DNA of 23,464 nt from a virus. The DNA lies in IMG/VR virus record IMGVR_UViG_3300009124_000106, positions 1-23,464 of that record; one strand, 5' to 3'. Position 1 is the first letter of the stretch. Each line of letters opens with the position of its first letter. The notes beneath the pieces were generated by a model. The model was not told where the DNA came from. It was given only the letters and a program-made list of their open reading frames with translations, and did not search any database. This document shows, piece by piece, positions 6,801 through 14,514 of the stretch. Position numbers and translations under genes: made by a program.

Positions 6801-7504
6801 TGGCTGGTTTTATCTTGCCGAGGCGGTTGCTTGGTGCGGGCGGTCTTGTCGGGGCTGGCGGCGGTGGCGGTGGCGGTGGTATCACCTTCAAAGGTGGCGT
6901 TTCGGTAGCAGCAGAAGATGCAAGCGGCTTTGATAGTTCCGGGGAGGCACTCGACATCATGTCGATTGCTTCGACGGGTGATCTCGCCATCATAGCCATG
7001 ACCGCCGACGCCAATGCCAGTGGCGGAGGGACATGGAACGGATTTACCCCGACAGACGTAGTGTCGGATATGGGCGATTCCACGGTGGCGACATATTTAG
7101 GTTATCGTTTTATCCAGGCTGGTGACGCCAATCCGTATGTCACGGGCGTCTCCACCGCCGCCCGCATCGGCCTGACCGTGGCCGGTGCTGTTTTCGGCGG
7201 CGTGGGGTCATATGTGAGTTCCGCCACTGGTGGGTCAGGAACTTCTGGTATGCCGGACCCTCCCTATCTATCAGCAACGGGCGATCTGTATATCGCCGTT
7301 GGGCATCTGGATGATGATAATGTAACAGCAAGCGCCATGACAGATTATACTCTAGCGGTTACTGTCGGCGCTACTAAAAGTTATGGCGCGACCACAACGG
7401 CCATCGCTTACAGGATTGTATCAGACACGTCGCAAAACCCCGGTGCATTCGGCGGAGGAGGGTCTGATTCTTGGCGCGCCTATACACTGTGTTTTGCGGA
7501 ATAA
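6800..7504 (+). CDS. Glycine-hinged adhesin-like protein, possible receptor-binding tip
   Basis: A 234-residue protein whose start overlaps the stop of the fibre gene. The first 28 residues hold a hydrophobic-basic head (AGFILPRRLLGAGG) and a run of eight glycines (20-27), likely a flexible joint. The rest is a beta-rich, Ser/Thr/Gly-rich domain (TGDLAIIAMTAD, ATGDLYIAVGHLDDDN, YTLAVTVGAT) resembling surface-binding domains attached to phage fibres by a glycine linker. I do not recognise a named family. From about 7050 the DNA becomes noticeably more AT-rich than its neighbours, which fits exchange of a host-range module. Position directly after the fibre supports a tip role; this is inference. 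Confidence 0.65.
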   Translation: MAGFILPRRLLGAGGLVGAGGGGGGGGITFKGGVSVAAEDASGFDSSGEALDIMSIASTGDLAIIAMTADANASGGGTWNGFTPTDVVSDMGDSTVATYLGYRFIQAGDANPYVTGVSTAARIGLTVAGAVFGGVGSYVSSATGGSGTSGMPDPPYLSATGDLYIAVGHLDDDNVTASAMTDYTLAVTVGATKSYGATTTAIAYRIVSDTSQNPGAFGGGGSDSWRAYTLCFAE

Positions 7505-7518
7505 TTGGAAAAGATGGC

Positions 7519-8067
7519 ATGAGATACGTCCTTGCGATCAATGGTGAGCCGGTTAAATGGCCATATTCTGAGCGGAAATGGCGGGCGGACAATCCGAACA
7601 TTTCCATGCGGAGATGGGCTGGTTGTTCCGATGAGGCGCTGGCGAGCGTCAATGTCTACCGTGTAGAGGAGGCCCCGCGGCCTGAGATCAACGAGCGGGA
7701 GCAGGTCGCGGATCGGTTGGCGGCACCCTCGCTGGTGGATGGCGTGTGGGTTTGGGGCTGGGCCATTTCAGCAAAGTCGCAGGCTGATATTGACACCTAC
7801 GACGCCGATGGGCGCGTAAAGATAAAGAAAGAGGCACAACGGCGCATTGACGGCCAATACCCGCTCTGGCGTCAGATGAACACGATGGCGAGGATGCTAG
7901 AGATGACCGAAAAGCCGGTGCCGAACCGGACTGGCGGAGATCTGGCTCAGATCAATGCGGCTCGCGCGATGTTTGCTGAAATCAACGCCATCCGGGCGAA
8001 GAGCAATGCACTGGAGGCTATGACGCCGATCCCGGCTGACTATGCCGACGACAGGTGGTGGACCTGA
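7519..8067 (+). CDS. Fibre-adjacent conserved phage protein
   Basis: From the ATG at 7519 (GGAAAAG upstream) this is 182 residues beginning MRYVLAINGEPVKWPYS. An in-frame TTG at 7471 would overlap the previous gene and is less likely. The N-terminal 60 residues resemble small domains found on proteins following tail fibres. The C-terminal 85 residues are helical: QRRIDGQYPLWRQMNTMARM and then AMFAEINAIRAKSNALEAM, ending IPADYADDRWW. I recognise this helical tail from phage proteins encoded after fibre genes, some annotated as fibre assembly or tail proteins without experimental support. The stop overlaps the portal start, placing it at the end of the fibre cluster. A fibre chaperone or accessory role is likely but unproven. 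Confidence 0.68.
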   Translation: MRYVLAINGEPVKWPYSERKWRADNPNISMRRWAGCSDEALASVNVYRVEEAPRPEINEREQVADRLAAPSLVDGVWVWGWAISAKSQADIDTYDADGRVKIKKEAQRRIDGQYPLWRQMNTMARMLEMTEKPVPNRTGGDLAQINAARAMFAEINAIRAKSNALEAMTPIPADYADDRWWT

Positions 8068-10235
8068 TGGACCAAAACAACGACGCCCAGGAACTGCAAG
8101 ATTTCGGCGCGATCGCCGCCCATGTGTGGGAACTGATCGACGCCTGCGAGCAGTATGCCGACGAGCAAAAGGACCAGCGCGACACGGCGCTGCTGTATTA
8201 TGACGGCATAATGAACGACCTGCCGGCGGAGGAGGGGATGTCCTCGGCCATCAGCCAGGATGTCCGCACGGCGATCAAGGATGTGATGCCGAGCGTCATG
8301 CGAACCCTTTTGGGCAATGACCGGCTCGTTGAGTATGAGCCCGCCGGCCCCGGCGACGAGGAGCAGGCGGAGCAGGCGACGGAGTATGTGAACCGCGTTG
8401 TCCTCCCCAGGTCGGGTGCGGAGGACGCGATCTATGACGCCGTCATGGATGCGCTGCTGGTCAAGACGGGGATCCTAAAATGGTCCGCTTATCAGAAGAC
8501 CCAGACGCGAACTTTCGGCTACACCGACCAGTCCGATGAGGCCCTGTCTCAACTGTTGTCGGATGAGACGATCGAAATCCTGTCGGTGGATACCCGGCCC
8601 GAAACCGACCCGGAGGTGCTGGCGCTGTTCCCGGATGCCCAGCGCCACGACATCACCGTCAGGAAGCGGGGGACCGACACCGAGGTCCGCCTGGAGGCTG
8701 TGCCGCGCGGTGCTTTCCTTATCGCGCCAGGCTCTCAGACCATCGAAGAGTCCCCGATCGTCGGCGAGCGGATGGTCGTCACGAGGTCGGAACTGGTCCA
8801 GTGGGGATACGACCGGGATCAGGTCTACAGTCTGTCTACCTACCATCGCGCGGATGAGGACGAAGATGACGCTCTGGCGCGCGAGGGTGACGACTGGACC
8901 GACGTGCGGATGGAAACCGCCCGGAGCATGGAAGAGGTCCAGATCTGGGAGGTCTACGTTCGCCTCGATATGGACGATGACGGCATTGCGGAGATCTACA
9001 AGGTCTGCATCGGCGAGGCCGGCCACGATCGTCAGCCAGGGCAGGGCGATGCGCGGCAGGTGCTTGCCATGGAAGAGGTCGAAGAGGCCCCTTACACAGC
9101 CCTGATCGCGGAGCGGACGCCTCACGCATTTGAGGGCCGGTCGCTAGCCGAGGACTTGATTGAGATCCAGAAGATCAAGACCGCCCTGCTGCGTGAGACA
9201 CTGAATAACCTCTACTGGCAGAACCGTCCGCAGCCGGCAATCAACCCCTCGAAACTCACGCAGAAGGGCGTGGAGGCGGTTCTGAACCCGGCCCTTGGCA
9301 AGCCGATCATCCTGGCGAACGGCGCAACCAGCATCGACGAGGCGGTGCAGTGGGCGCGGGTGCCGTTTGTCGCCTCGGAATCCTACCAGATGCTGTCGCT
9401 GATGGATAAGGCCGGCGCCGATCGCACTGGCGTCAGCGACAGATCCGGTGGGCTCGATCCCGAGTCCTTCGTGAACATGAGCGCCACCTCGGCGAACCTG
9501 ATCGCGGACAGCAGCATCGCGGCGGCAGAGATGATGATCCGCTCGCTGTCCAACGGGGGGCTGCGAAAGGCCTTCCGGGGCATCCTGGGTCTGGTCATCG
9601 CTCACGCCGATCGGCCCCGCACCGTTCGCCTGCGCGGGGAGTGGGTGCAGTACGATCCCCGGTTCTGGGACAGCGGGATGGACTGTATCGTCAACGTCGG
9701 CCTGGGTGCTGGGAGCAGGGAGCGGGATCTGTCTGTGCTGCAGATCATTCTGGCCCTGCAGAAAGAGATCATCATGTCGATCGGCGCGGACAACCCGCTG
9801 GTCAAGCCCGATCAACTGTACCACACCTTGGCCAAGATCGTCGAAACCGCCGGCTTCCCATCGGCGGATCCATTCTTCACCCAGCCGGATCCGCAAGAGA
9901 TCGCGGCGGCGATGCAGCAAAGCCAGGGACCGAGCATCGAAGAGCAGAAACTGCAGATGCAGGGTCAACTGGAGCAGATGAAGGCGCAGAGCCGCACCCA
10001 GGTGGAGCAGGCTCAGATGCAGGCGGATCTGAGGGTCCGCGAACTGGAGGCCCAACTGAAGGCGCAGTTGCAGACCATGAAGGCGGAGAGCGATGCCAAC
10101 ATCGCCCGCATGCGCGCCGAGATAGATCTGGTGAAACATCGCGAACGGCTCGCCTTCGACTACCGGAACGCGGCCTTGAAAGCGGAGCCACCGCAAGGAC
10201 CGGCTGACCCAGGCAGCATCTACGATGGCTTCTGA
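8067..10235 (+). CDS. Portal protein (P22-like)
   Basis: A 722-residue protein starting at the ATG at 8067, which overlaps the previous stop in TGATG and has AGGTGG upstream; an in-frame GTG at 8055 is an alternative. The order is typical: N-terminal helices with SAISQDVRTAIKDVMPSVMR, an acidic clip/wing region, QIWEVYVRLDMDDDGIAEIY, then IQKIKTALLRETLNNLYWQN and the stem/crown segment DRTGVSDRSGGLDPES. From about residue 620 a long Gln/Glu/Lys/Ala-rich coiled coil follows, as in the barrel of P22-type portals, ending near FDYRNAALK. The dodecameric ring at one capsid vertex serves as the DNA channel, terminase docking site and adaptor base. Length is in the P22-like range and the protein appears intact. 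Confidence 0.92.
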   Translation: MDQNNDAQELQDFGAIAAHVWELIDACEQYADEQKDQRDTALLYYDGIMNDLPAEEGMSSAISQDVRTAIKDVMPSVMRTLLGNDRLVEYEPAGPGDEEQAEQATEYVNRVVLPRSGAEDAIYDAVMDALLVKTGILKWSAYQKTQTRTFGYTDQSDEALSQLLSDETIEILSVDTRPETDPEVLALFPDAQRHDITVRKRGTDTEVRLEAVPRGAFLIAPGSQTIEESPIVGERMVVTRSELVQWGYDRDQVYSLSTYHRADEDEDDALAREGDDWTDVRMETARSMEEVQIWEVYVRLDMDDDGIAEIYKVCIGEAGHDRQPGQGDARQVLAMEEVEEAPYTALIAERTPHAFEGRSLAEDLIEIQKIKTALLRETLNNLYWQNRPQPAINPSKLTQKGVEAVLNPALGKPIILANGATSIDEAVQWARVPFVASESYQMLSLMDKAGADRTGVSDRSGGLDPESFVNMSATSANLIADSSIAAAEMMIRSLSNGGLRKAFRGILGLVIAHADRPRTVRLRGEWVQYDPRFWDSGMDCIVNVGLGAGSRERDLSVLQIILALQKEIIMSIGADNPLVKPDQLYHTLAKIVETAGFPSADPFFTQPDPQEIAAAMQQSQGPSIEEQKLQMQGQLEQMKAQSRTQVEQAQMQADLRVRELEAQLKAQLQTMKAESDANIARMRAEIDLVKHRERLAFDYRNAALKAEPPQGPADPGSIYDGF

Positions 10236-10290
10236 GGCACTGCGCCAGGCCGCCCTGTTCACCCCTATTCCGAGGTCTCGGCCACGATGA
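10225..10290 (+). CDS. Possible 21-residue coupling peptide
   Basis: An ATG at 10225, inside the portal gene end, opens a 22-codon frame (MASEALRQAALFTPIPRSRP then Arg and stop). It bridges the portal stop and the next start, ending in an ATGA overlap with the gene at 10287. The ribosome-binding site is weak. It may only carry ribosomes across the gap, or may be chance. Confidence 0.25.
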   Translation: MASEALRQAALFTPIPRSRPR

Positions 10291-11555
10291 CACAAGACAG
10301 AGCCCTGTATCGTGCCATGGTAGACCGGATGCTTGCCGGCGAGGACAACTGGCGCGGGAAGTACCGAGACCGGAACAACGAAGGCCGCGCGGCCTACGAT
10401 CCGGCCCAGGCGCGGCTCGATTCCGAGCAGCGGAACAGCCAGCACGATGACGTGATCCGGCGCAACATGGTCAGTCAACTTCGCAAGTGGGGTGTGCCAG
10501 AGTTCACGATCGACAACCTTGTCTCGGCAGCAGAGTGGACGCCCCTGGTGGGTGACGCGATGGACGTGCAGGACGCCGGCACGATGGCGGCGAGAGCCTG
10601 GGAGGATCCCACCTGGGGCAACATCGGCGGTGCTGGCCTGATGGGCGCAGCGGCCCTTGCGAGCATTGTCCCCGGCGGCGGTGACGCTGCCAAGAAGGGG
10701 CTGAAAGGCCTCGCCAAGGACGTTGCCGGTGAGGCAGTGGAGAAGGCCGGCAAGCGCACCATCCGCGCCTACCACGGCTCTCCGCATGATTTCGACCGCT
10801 TCGACCTCAGCAAGATAGGCACGGGCGAGGGCGCGCAGGCGTATGGGCATGGGCTGTATTTTGCGGAGAGGGAGGACACGGCCAAATTTTATCGGGACAA
10901 CTATGCAAAGCCGCCCGCTGATGAGTTCAAGAGTCCAACAGCGAGACAGTTGGCGCAAGACCAGTTGCAGGCGTGGGCCGGGGATATTCAAGGCGGAATT
11001 GAGGACCTAAGAGCCTCGCTTGGTAACGCCAAATTGGGCAGGCTTTTAGGTGACGCCGATGAAAGTAGAATCGCTGACTTAGAGGAGGCAATCGCCTACA
11101 TGGAGCGCGGAGTTCCTCCAGGCCGCATGTACGAGGTCAACATCAACGCCGACCCCGAAGACTTCCTCGATTGGAACAAGCCGCTGAGTGAGCAGCGGGC
11201 ATGGGAAAAGCAGCGCCAGTTTTGGGATGAGAAATTGGGCGACCCCGACATCATAACGGAGCGCCTTGGCATTGATCCGTCTCAGGACACGGGTGAAAAG
11301 TTGGCCCGCGCGGGCATGGTCGGCAATGTTTCAGACCCCGGAATGGCGCAGCGCTTGAAAGAGTCAGGCATCCCCGGCATCAAATACCTCGACCAAGGCA
11401 GTCGCGCTGCTGGAGAGGGGTCTCGCAACTACGTCGTTTTCGACGACAAACTGGTCGAGATCCTCAGAAAATACGGCCTCAGCGGCATGCTGGCCGGCAC
11501 GGGCGCCGCCAGTCTGATCCCGATATTGGAGAGCGGACAGTCCGATGGCATCTGA
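10287..11555 (+). CDS. ADP-ribosyltransferase-like phage effector (polyvalent-protein type)
   Basis: A 422-residue protein. Residues 1-80 are charged and helical. Residues about 85-145 form a small-residue-rich module (TPLVGDAMDVQDA, AARAWEDP, ALASIVPGGGD) also present in the next gene product. From residue 160 a domain starts with AYHGSPHDFDRFDLSKIG (His163) and continues AYGHGLYFAE (Tyr191). It ends with NYVVFDDKLVEILRKYG from Asn381. The YHGS and GxGxYF pair is the signature of ADP-ribosyltransferase domains in phage polyvalent proteins; the third catalytic residue is not certain to me. Between portal and scaffold genes, it is probably loaded in the head and ejected, or acts in the infected cell. 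NAD-dependent modification of a host target is inferred. Confidence 0.72.
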   Translation: MTQDRALYRAMVDRMLAGEDNWRGKYRDRNNEGRAAYDPAQARLDSEQRNSQHDDVIRRNMVSQLRKWGVPEFTIDNLVSAAEWTPLVGDAMDVQDAGTMAARAWEDPTWGNIGGAGLMGAAALASIVPGGGDAAKKGLKGLAKDVAGEAVEKAGKRTIRAYHGSPHDFDRFDLSKIGTGEGAQAYGHGLYFAEREDTAKFYRDNYAKPPADEFKSPTARQLAQDQLQAWAGDIQGGIEDLRASLGNAKLGRLLGDADESRIADLEEAIAYMERGVPPGRMYEVNINADPEDFLDWNKPLSEQRAWEKQRQFWDEKLGDPDIITERLGIDPSQDTGEKLARAGMVGNVSDPGMAQRLKESGIPGIKYLDQGSRAAGEGSRNYVVFDDKLVEILRKYGLSGMLAGTGAASLIPILESGQSDGI

Positions 11556-13800
11556 CAGAGCATTGATGCTCGCCTGGGAGCGCGCCCTGCTGGAGGGGCG
11601 GCGTTTTCCCGGAGGCGCTGCCTACGAGCAGAGAGAGCGGCCCGCGAACGCCGCGAAGCCAGGGCCGAGCGCCTTTGCTGAATACATCGCGCCTTTGCTG
11701 GCAATTGCCACGAAGACCGATAACCTTGACGACATGGAGGGCTTTTATCAGGCCGCGGCCTCGCCGTCGCTGCGTCCCACCGATGATATTGAGCCGCCGC
11801 AGTTGGCTAAGACGCTCTCTTTCATGGTGCCGGGTGGCGGTGATGTGGTGGGGGCGATGGATGACGCCCCGCACGTTGCCAGGGCGTGGCAGGGGGCGGT
11901 AAGCGAGCCATCTGTCGGGAGTGTCGGCTCTGCCTTGGGACAGACTGCATTGGCCGGCCTAAGCGCCTTTACAGCCGTCCCGGCTCTGCTTGGGAGCATA
12001 GCGGGCAAGGGGGCGAAAACCGCCGATCTTGTGAAATTGCGCCAGGCCGAGGAAATGGCGGCAAAGGGCGCAAGCCGCGAGGCGATCTATGATGCCACGA
12101 AGTGGTGGGCCGGCCCTGACGGGAAGTGGCGGTTTGAGATCGACGACAGCGGCATGAGGGTAAAGGGCGGCAGCGGCAAACTTGGCGACGTGGTGGAACA
12201 CGACAAGTTGTTTGCTGCATATCCTGATCTGGCAGATATTGATGTCGAGGTTGGCGGTCTGCCCCGGAATAGTTATGGCGAATACTATGGCGGCGAGGCC
12301 GGCGAATCTATCAAATACCGGCCCAAAGGCGGAGACGCTGGGAAAAAACCGCTTTTGCATGAAAGCGGACACGCCATCGAAAGCCGTGAGGGGTTCGCCA
12401 AGGGCGGCAATATGTTTGGCCTTACCAAGGAGAATGGCGGGGTCCAAGTCTATCGCCAGATCTTGGAGGACATGACCACACCCAGGCCGATAGAGGATTT
12501 TGCAAGAGAAGCCGGTTTTGAGAGCGTGGATGCGGCACAGGATGCTTATGCCCAATATGTGAAGGGCATAGAAAAAATGCGCCGCAGTGGCGTCCCCCCG
12601 GCGCTCGATCGTGCTGCCCAAGAGACCGCGATGCGTCAGGCCTATGAACGCCAGACTGGTGAGGCCTATGCGCGGCTGGCGGAGACGCGGGCGGATTATT
12701 CCAAGGCACAGCGTGACGCGCGATACCCATGGCTTGACCTCGACGTTCCAGAGGACCAGCAGATCGTGCGATTCCGCAGCAACGGCCCGCAAATGAGCGC
12801 TGCATCGGGCCGGCGATTGCTGCATGATGCGCCTTACTCAAAATACAAGATCGACCCAGACCTACCCCAGAGGCTGGATCAAGGCCTGACAGTGCGGGCC
12901 ACGCCCGACTATGAGCCGCCGCGAGTGATCTCGCCGGAAGACCTGATGCGATATGATTATCTACTCAATCTGGTCGGCGACAGGACAAATGTGGGCGAGA
13001 TCACCCGACTGTACGGTGAACTGTTAAACATGCCTATCCGCCTTGATGGTGGGCAAGGTTACATGAGAGGTCTCGGCACGGGGGCCTGGGCATCGGATCC
13101 CAACGTGACCAAGCGACTGGCCAATGCCGTGAGGTCCGCCGATGGTCGATCGGTCCTCGGGACTTATATGGCCATGAGCGGCACCGGCTCCGACTTTGCC
13201 AACATGACGCGAGACGTGGCGTTGCGTAATTTTAACCCCGGTGAACTGCGGAAAAGGGATATTCGCGAGTTCAACAAGAGGTTCAAGGCGGCGAAGGGTT
13301 TTGAAAAACTGACCCAGGACTTCCCCGGCATAGAATCCCCGGAGTTGTCAGCATGGTTGGACAAATCCGGGACACGGCGCGCGGCCTTCTTTGATTTCTT
13401 GGACAGGCGGGGATGGGTTGAAAGAGGTTTCCCGGATGTCACCGCCGCCCGCTACGCCATCCAAGATCCGCAGTTGCGCGACCTTCCGGCTGGCGTTGAG
13501 CAGTATGGCGGGACATCTATGGCGCTCATGGACCCTGCTGGAACGGTCAGGCATGTTTCTGACACTGGGATGCCTCACGCCACCTACCCGACAGATATGC
13601 CTGGGCAGTACATAGGCGGGCTTCAACAGCCGGTGCCGCGGCGGTTGCTGTTCCCAGAATGGTATGAGGAACGCCGATTGTCTGGCGCGGCACCCGCCGG
13701 GGACAATCGTGCGTTCCAGATGAGTCAGGTGCTGCAGCCGATCAATCAGAAATGGCTAGACGACCTGATGAAGTGGGTTGAGGCTAATCAACCCCGATAA
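11545..13800 (+). CDS. Large two-domain phage effector with zinc metallopeptidase motif (polyvalent-protein type)
   Basis: A 751-residue protein overlapping the previous gene by 11 bases. Residues about 94-160 carry the module shared with its neighbour (MVPGGGDVVGAMDDA, VARAWQG). Next comes REAIYDATKWWAGPDGKWRF and a DVVEHDKLFAAYPDL segment, which I know from phage polyvalent proteins upstream of peptidase motifs. The zincin motif is LLHESGHAIE, with His272, Glu273 and His276; TGEAYARLAETR with Glu373 probably supplies the third ligand. From about 460 a second conserved phage domain starts with ISPEDL and includes LVGDRTN, RLDGGQGYM, WASD (515-518) and ATYPTDMPGQY; I cannot name its function. 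Likely an ejected or cargo protein that cleaves a host or virion protein (inferred). Confidence 0.7.
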   Translation: MASDRALMLAWERALLEGRRFPGGAAYEQRERPANAAKPGPSAFAEYIAPLLAIATKTDNLDDMEGFYQAAASPSLRPTDDIEPPQLAKTLSFMVPGGGDVVGAMDDAPHVARAWQGAVSEPSVGSVGSALGQTALAGLSAFTAVPALLGSIAGKGAKTADLVKLRQAEEMAAKGASREAIYDATKWWAGPDGKWRFEIDDSGMRVKGGSGKLGDVVEHDKLFAAYPDLADIDVEVGGLPRNSYGEYYGGEAGESIKYRPKGGDAGKKPLLHESGHAIESREGFAKGGNMFGLTKENGGVQVYRQILEDMTTPRPIEDFAREAGFESVDAAQDAYAQYVKGIEKMRRSGVPPALDRAAQETAMRQAYERQTGEAYARLAETRADYSKAQRDARYPWLDLDVPEDQQIVRFRSNGPQMSAASGRRLLHDAPYSKYKIDPDLPQRLDQGLTVRATPDYEPPRVISPEDLMRYDYLLNLVGDRTNVGEITRLYGELLNMPIRLDGGQGYMRGLGTGAWASDPNVTKRLANAVRSADGRSVLGTYMAMSGTGSDFANMTRDVALRNFNPGELRKRDIREFNKRFKAAKGFEKLTQDFPGIESPELSAWLDKSGTRRAAFFDFLDRRGWVERGFPDVTAARYAIQDPQLRDLPAGVEQYGGTSMALMDPAGTVRHVSDTGMPHATYPTDMPGQYIGGLQQPVPRRLLFPEWYEERRLSGAAPAGDNRAFQMSQVLQPINQKWLDDLMKWVEANQPR

Positions 13801-14014
13801 AGTCAAGGTCGGTGTTGAAGTCGTCCTTTTCCACACCGTGCTTGGCAAGGATCTCCGCTTGGCGGGCAAGCAGGTCTGAGCGGACATCGGCTGGTAGGTC
13901 CGAAAACTCCGCGGCGGAGTGCTGGGCTAGCGCCTCAAGTCCGATGCGTTCGATCTCGTTGTAGGCCACCATCTGCGATCGAACACGGGCGATGGACGGG
14001 GGGTCTTGGGTCAT
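13784..14014 (-). CDS. Small hypothetical protein, last gene of a minus-strand cassette
   Basis: A 76-residue helical, acidic protein (MTQDPPSIARVRSQMVAYNE; LARQAEILAKHGVEKDDF). Its start overlaps the stop of the upstream minus-strand gene in an ATGA, so the two are translationally coupled. Its 3' end overlaps the end of the convergent effector gene by 17 bases. There are no cysteines, signal peptide or membrane segments. I recognise no family. As part of a small opposite-strand set it may belong to a moron-like cassette. Confidence 0.65.
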   Translation of the reverse strand: MTQDPPSIARVRSQMVAYNEIERIGLEALAQHSAAEFSDLPADVRSDLLARQAEILAKHGVEKDDFNTDLDFIGVD

Positions 14015-14244
14015 TGGAAGATTACCCTTTCAAGTTCTGAGGTGATGTAACGGCAGAGGCGTTCTGCCGTCTCTGTGTCGCCCTGATGCAGGACGTTCCT
14101 GGCTCTCTCTATGACTGGCTCCAGGCGCTCCAGTGTCGCCTGGATGCTCTCCGGGGCGGTTCTGCCCTTGTCGCAGTATTTCGCGTCCAGGGCGGTGCTG
14201 CAGGGCGTGTCGGTCATGCGGTGGCAGATCTGGCAGCGGGTCAT
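14011..14244 (-). CDS. Small protein with an N-terminal cysteine cluster
   Basis: A 77-residue protein with a strong ribosome-binding site (AGAGGAG, 7 bases before the ATG on the minus strand). The N-terminal 30 residues contain Cys4, Cys7, Cys15 and Cys24 in CQICHRM, DTPCSTALDA and YCDKG, plus His8, consistent with a small zinc-binding knuckle. The remainder is two amphipathic helices (SIQATLERLEPVIERARNVL and TETAERLCRYITSELER). Such a layout suits a small regulator or adaptor binding protein or nucleic acid, but I know no specific family. It is the middle gene of the minus-strand cassette. Confidence 0.68.
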   Translation of the reverse strand: MTRCQICHRMTDTPCSTALDAKYCDKGRTAPESIQATLERLEPVIERARNVLHQGDTETAERLCRYITSELERVIFQ

Positions 14245-14255
14245 CGGGGGCTCCT

Positions 14256-14438
14256 CTAGTGGGTGTGACCGCTTTCATTGCGGACAGGGCCAACCCAGTT
14301 GCCGCTGCGGTCGTAGTCCATAATCCAGCGGTTAGCCTCAAGGAGGTTGGCCGCGTCGTCGATGCGACCCTGGCACTCCAAGGCCTCAATTTTATCATTG
14401 AGGCGGTTTAGTTCAGAAATCAATTCGATGCGGGTCAT
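14256..14438 (-). CDS. Small helical hypothetical protein, first gene of the minus-strand cassette
   Basis: From the ATG at 14438 this is 60 residues beginning MTRIELISELNRLNDKIEAL. This start has GGAGA seven bases upstream and is preferred over an in-frame one at 14480, which would lie in the promoter/leader. The first half is a predicted helix with heptad-like leucines and isoleucines (LISELNRLNDKIEALECQG), possibly a short coiled coil; the second half is LLEANRWIMDYDRSGNW and a polar tail. No family is recognised. It is read from the promoter at 14484-14512 and is followed after 11 bases by the cysteine-cluster gene. Confidence 0.6.
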   Translation of the reverse strand: MTRIELISELNRLNDKIEALECQGRIDDAANLLEANRWIMDYDRSGNWVGPVRNESGHTH

Positions 14439-14461
14439 GTCTGGTCTCCAGTTGGTTGGCG

Positions 14462-14475
14462 GGGGAGCGATCCCC
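14462..14475 (-). promoter_or_regulatory. Short leader hairpin of the minus-strand cassette
   Basis: GGGGA and TCCCC (5-bp arms, 4-base loop) lie between the predicted promoter start point and the first minus-strand gene. It would fold in the 5' leader RNA and could affect mRNA stability or translation. The effect is unknown. Confidence 0.35.
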
Positions 14476-14483
14476 TCCACCCC

Positions 14484-14512
14484 TATATAGCGTCACGAAA
14501 GGTGACTTGCAA
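14484..14512 (-). promoter_or_regulatory. Promoter for the minus-strand cassette
   Basis: On the minus strand TTGCAA (14507-14512) and TATATA (14484-14489) are separated by exactly 17 bases and lie about 45 bases upstream of the first minus-strand ATG. Each matches four of six consensus positions. Both hexamers are self-complementary, so a -35/-10 pair cannot be formed in the plus direction with correct order, but the strand assignment rests on gene layout. A palindrome fills most of the spacer, suggesting control by a bound protein. Confidence 0.5.
14492..14506. promoter_or_regulatory. Operator-like palindrome overlapping the opposite gene's ribosome-binding site
   Basis: GTCAC-GAAAG-GTGAC is a perfect inverted repeat inside the spacer of the minus-strand promoter. 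Its right half also contains AGGTG, the probable Shine-Dalgarno of the plus-strand gene at 14515. A dimeric protein bound here would block the minus-strand promoter. In plus-strand RNA the same bases can fold into a hairpin hiding that Shine-Dalgarno. Both roles are inferred. Confidence 0.45.
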
Positions 14513-14514
14513 GT

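Noticed and set aside
9144-10991. 615-residue open frame on the minus strand
   Set aside because: It lies opposite the portal and the effector genes, both with clear family motifs. Long antisense frames are expected in GC-rich coding DNA.
11959-12825. 288-residue minus-strand frame
   Set aside because: It is opposite the peptidase-like gene and has no own start signals or motifs.
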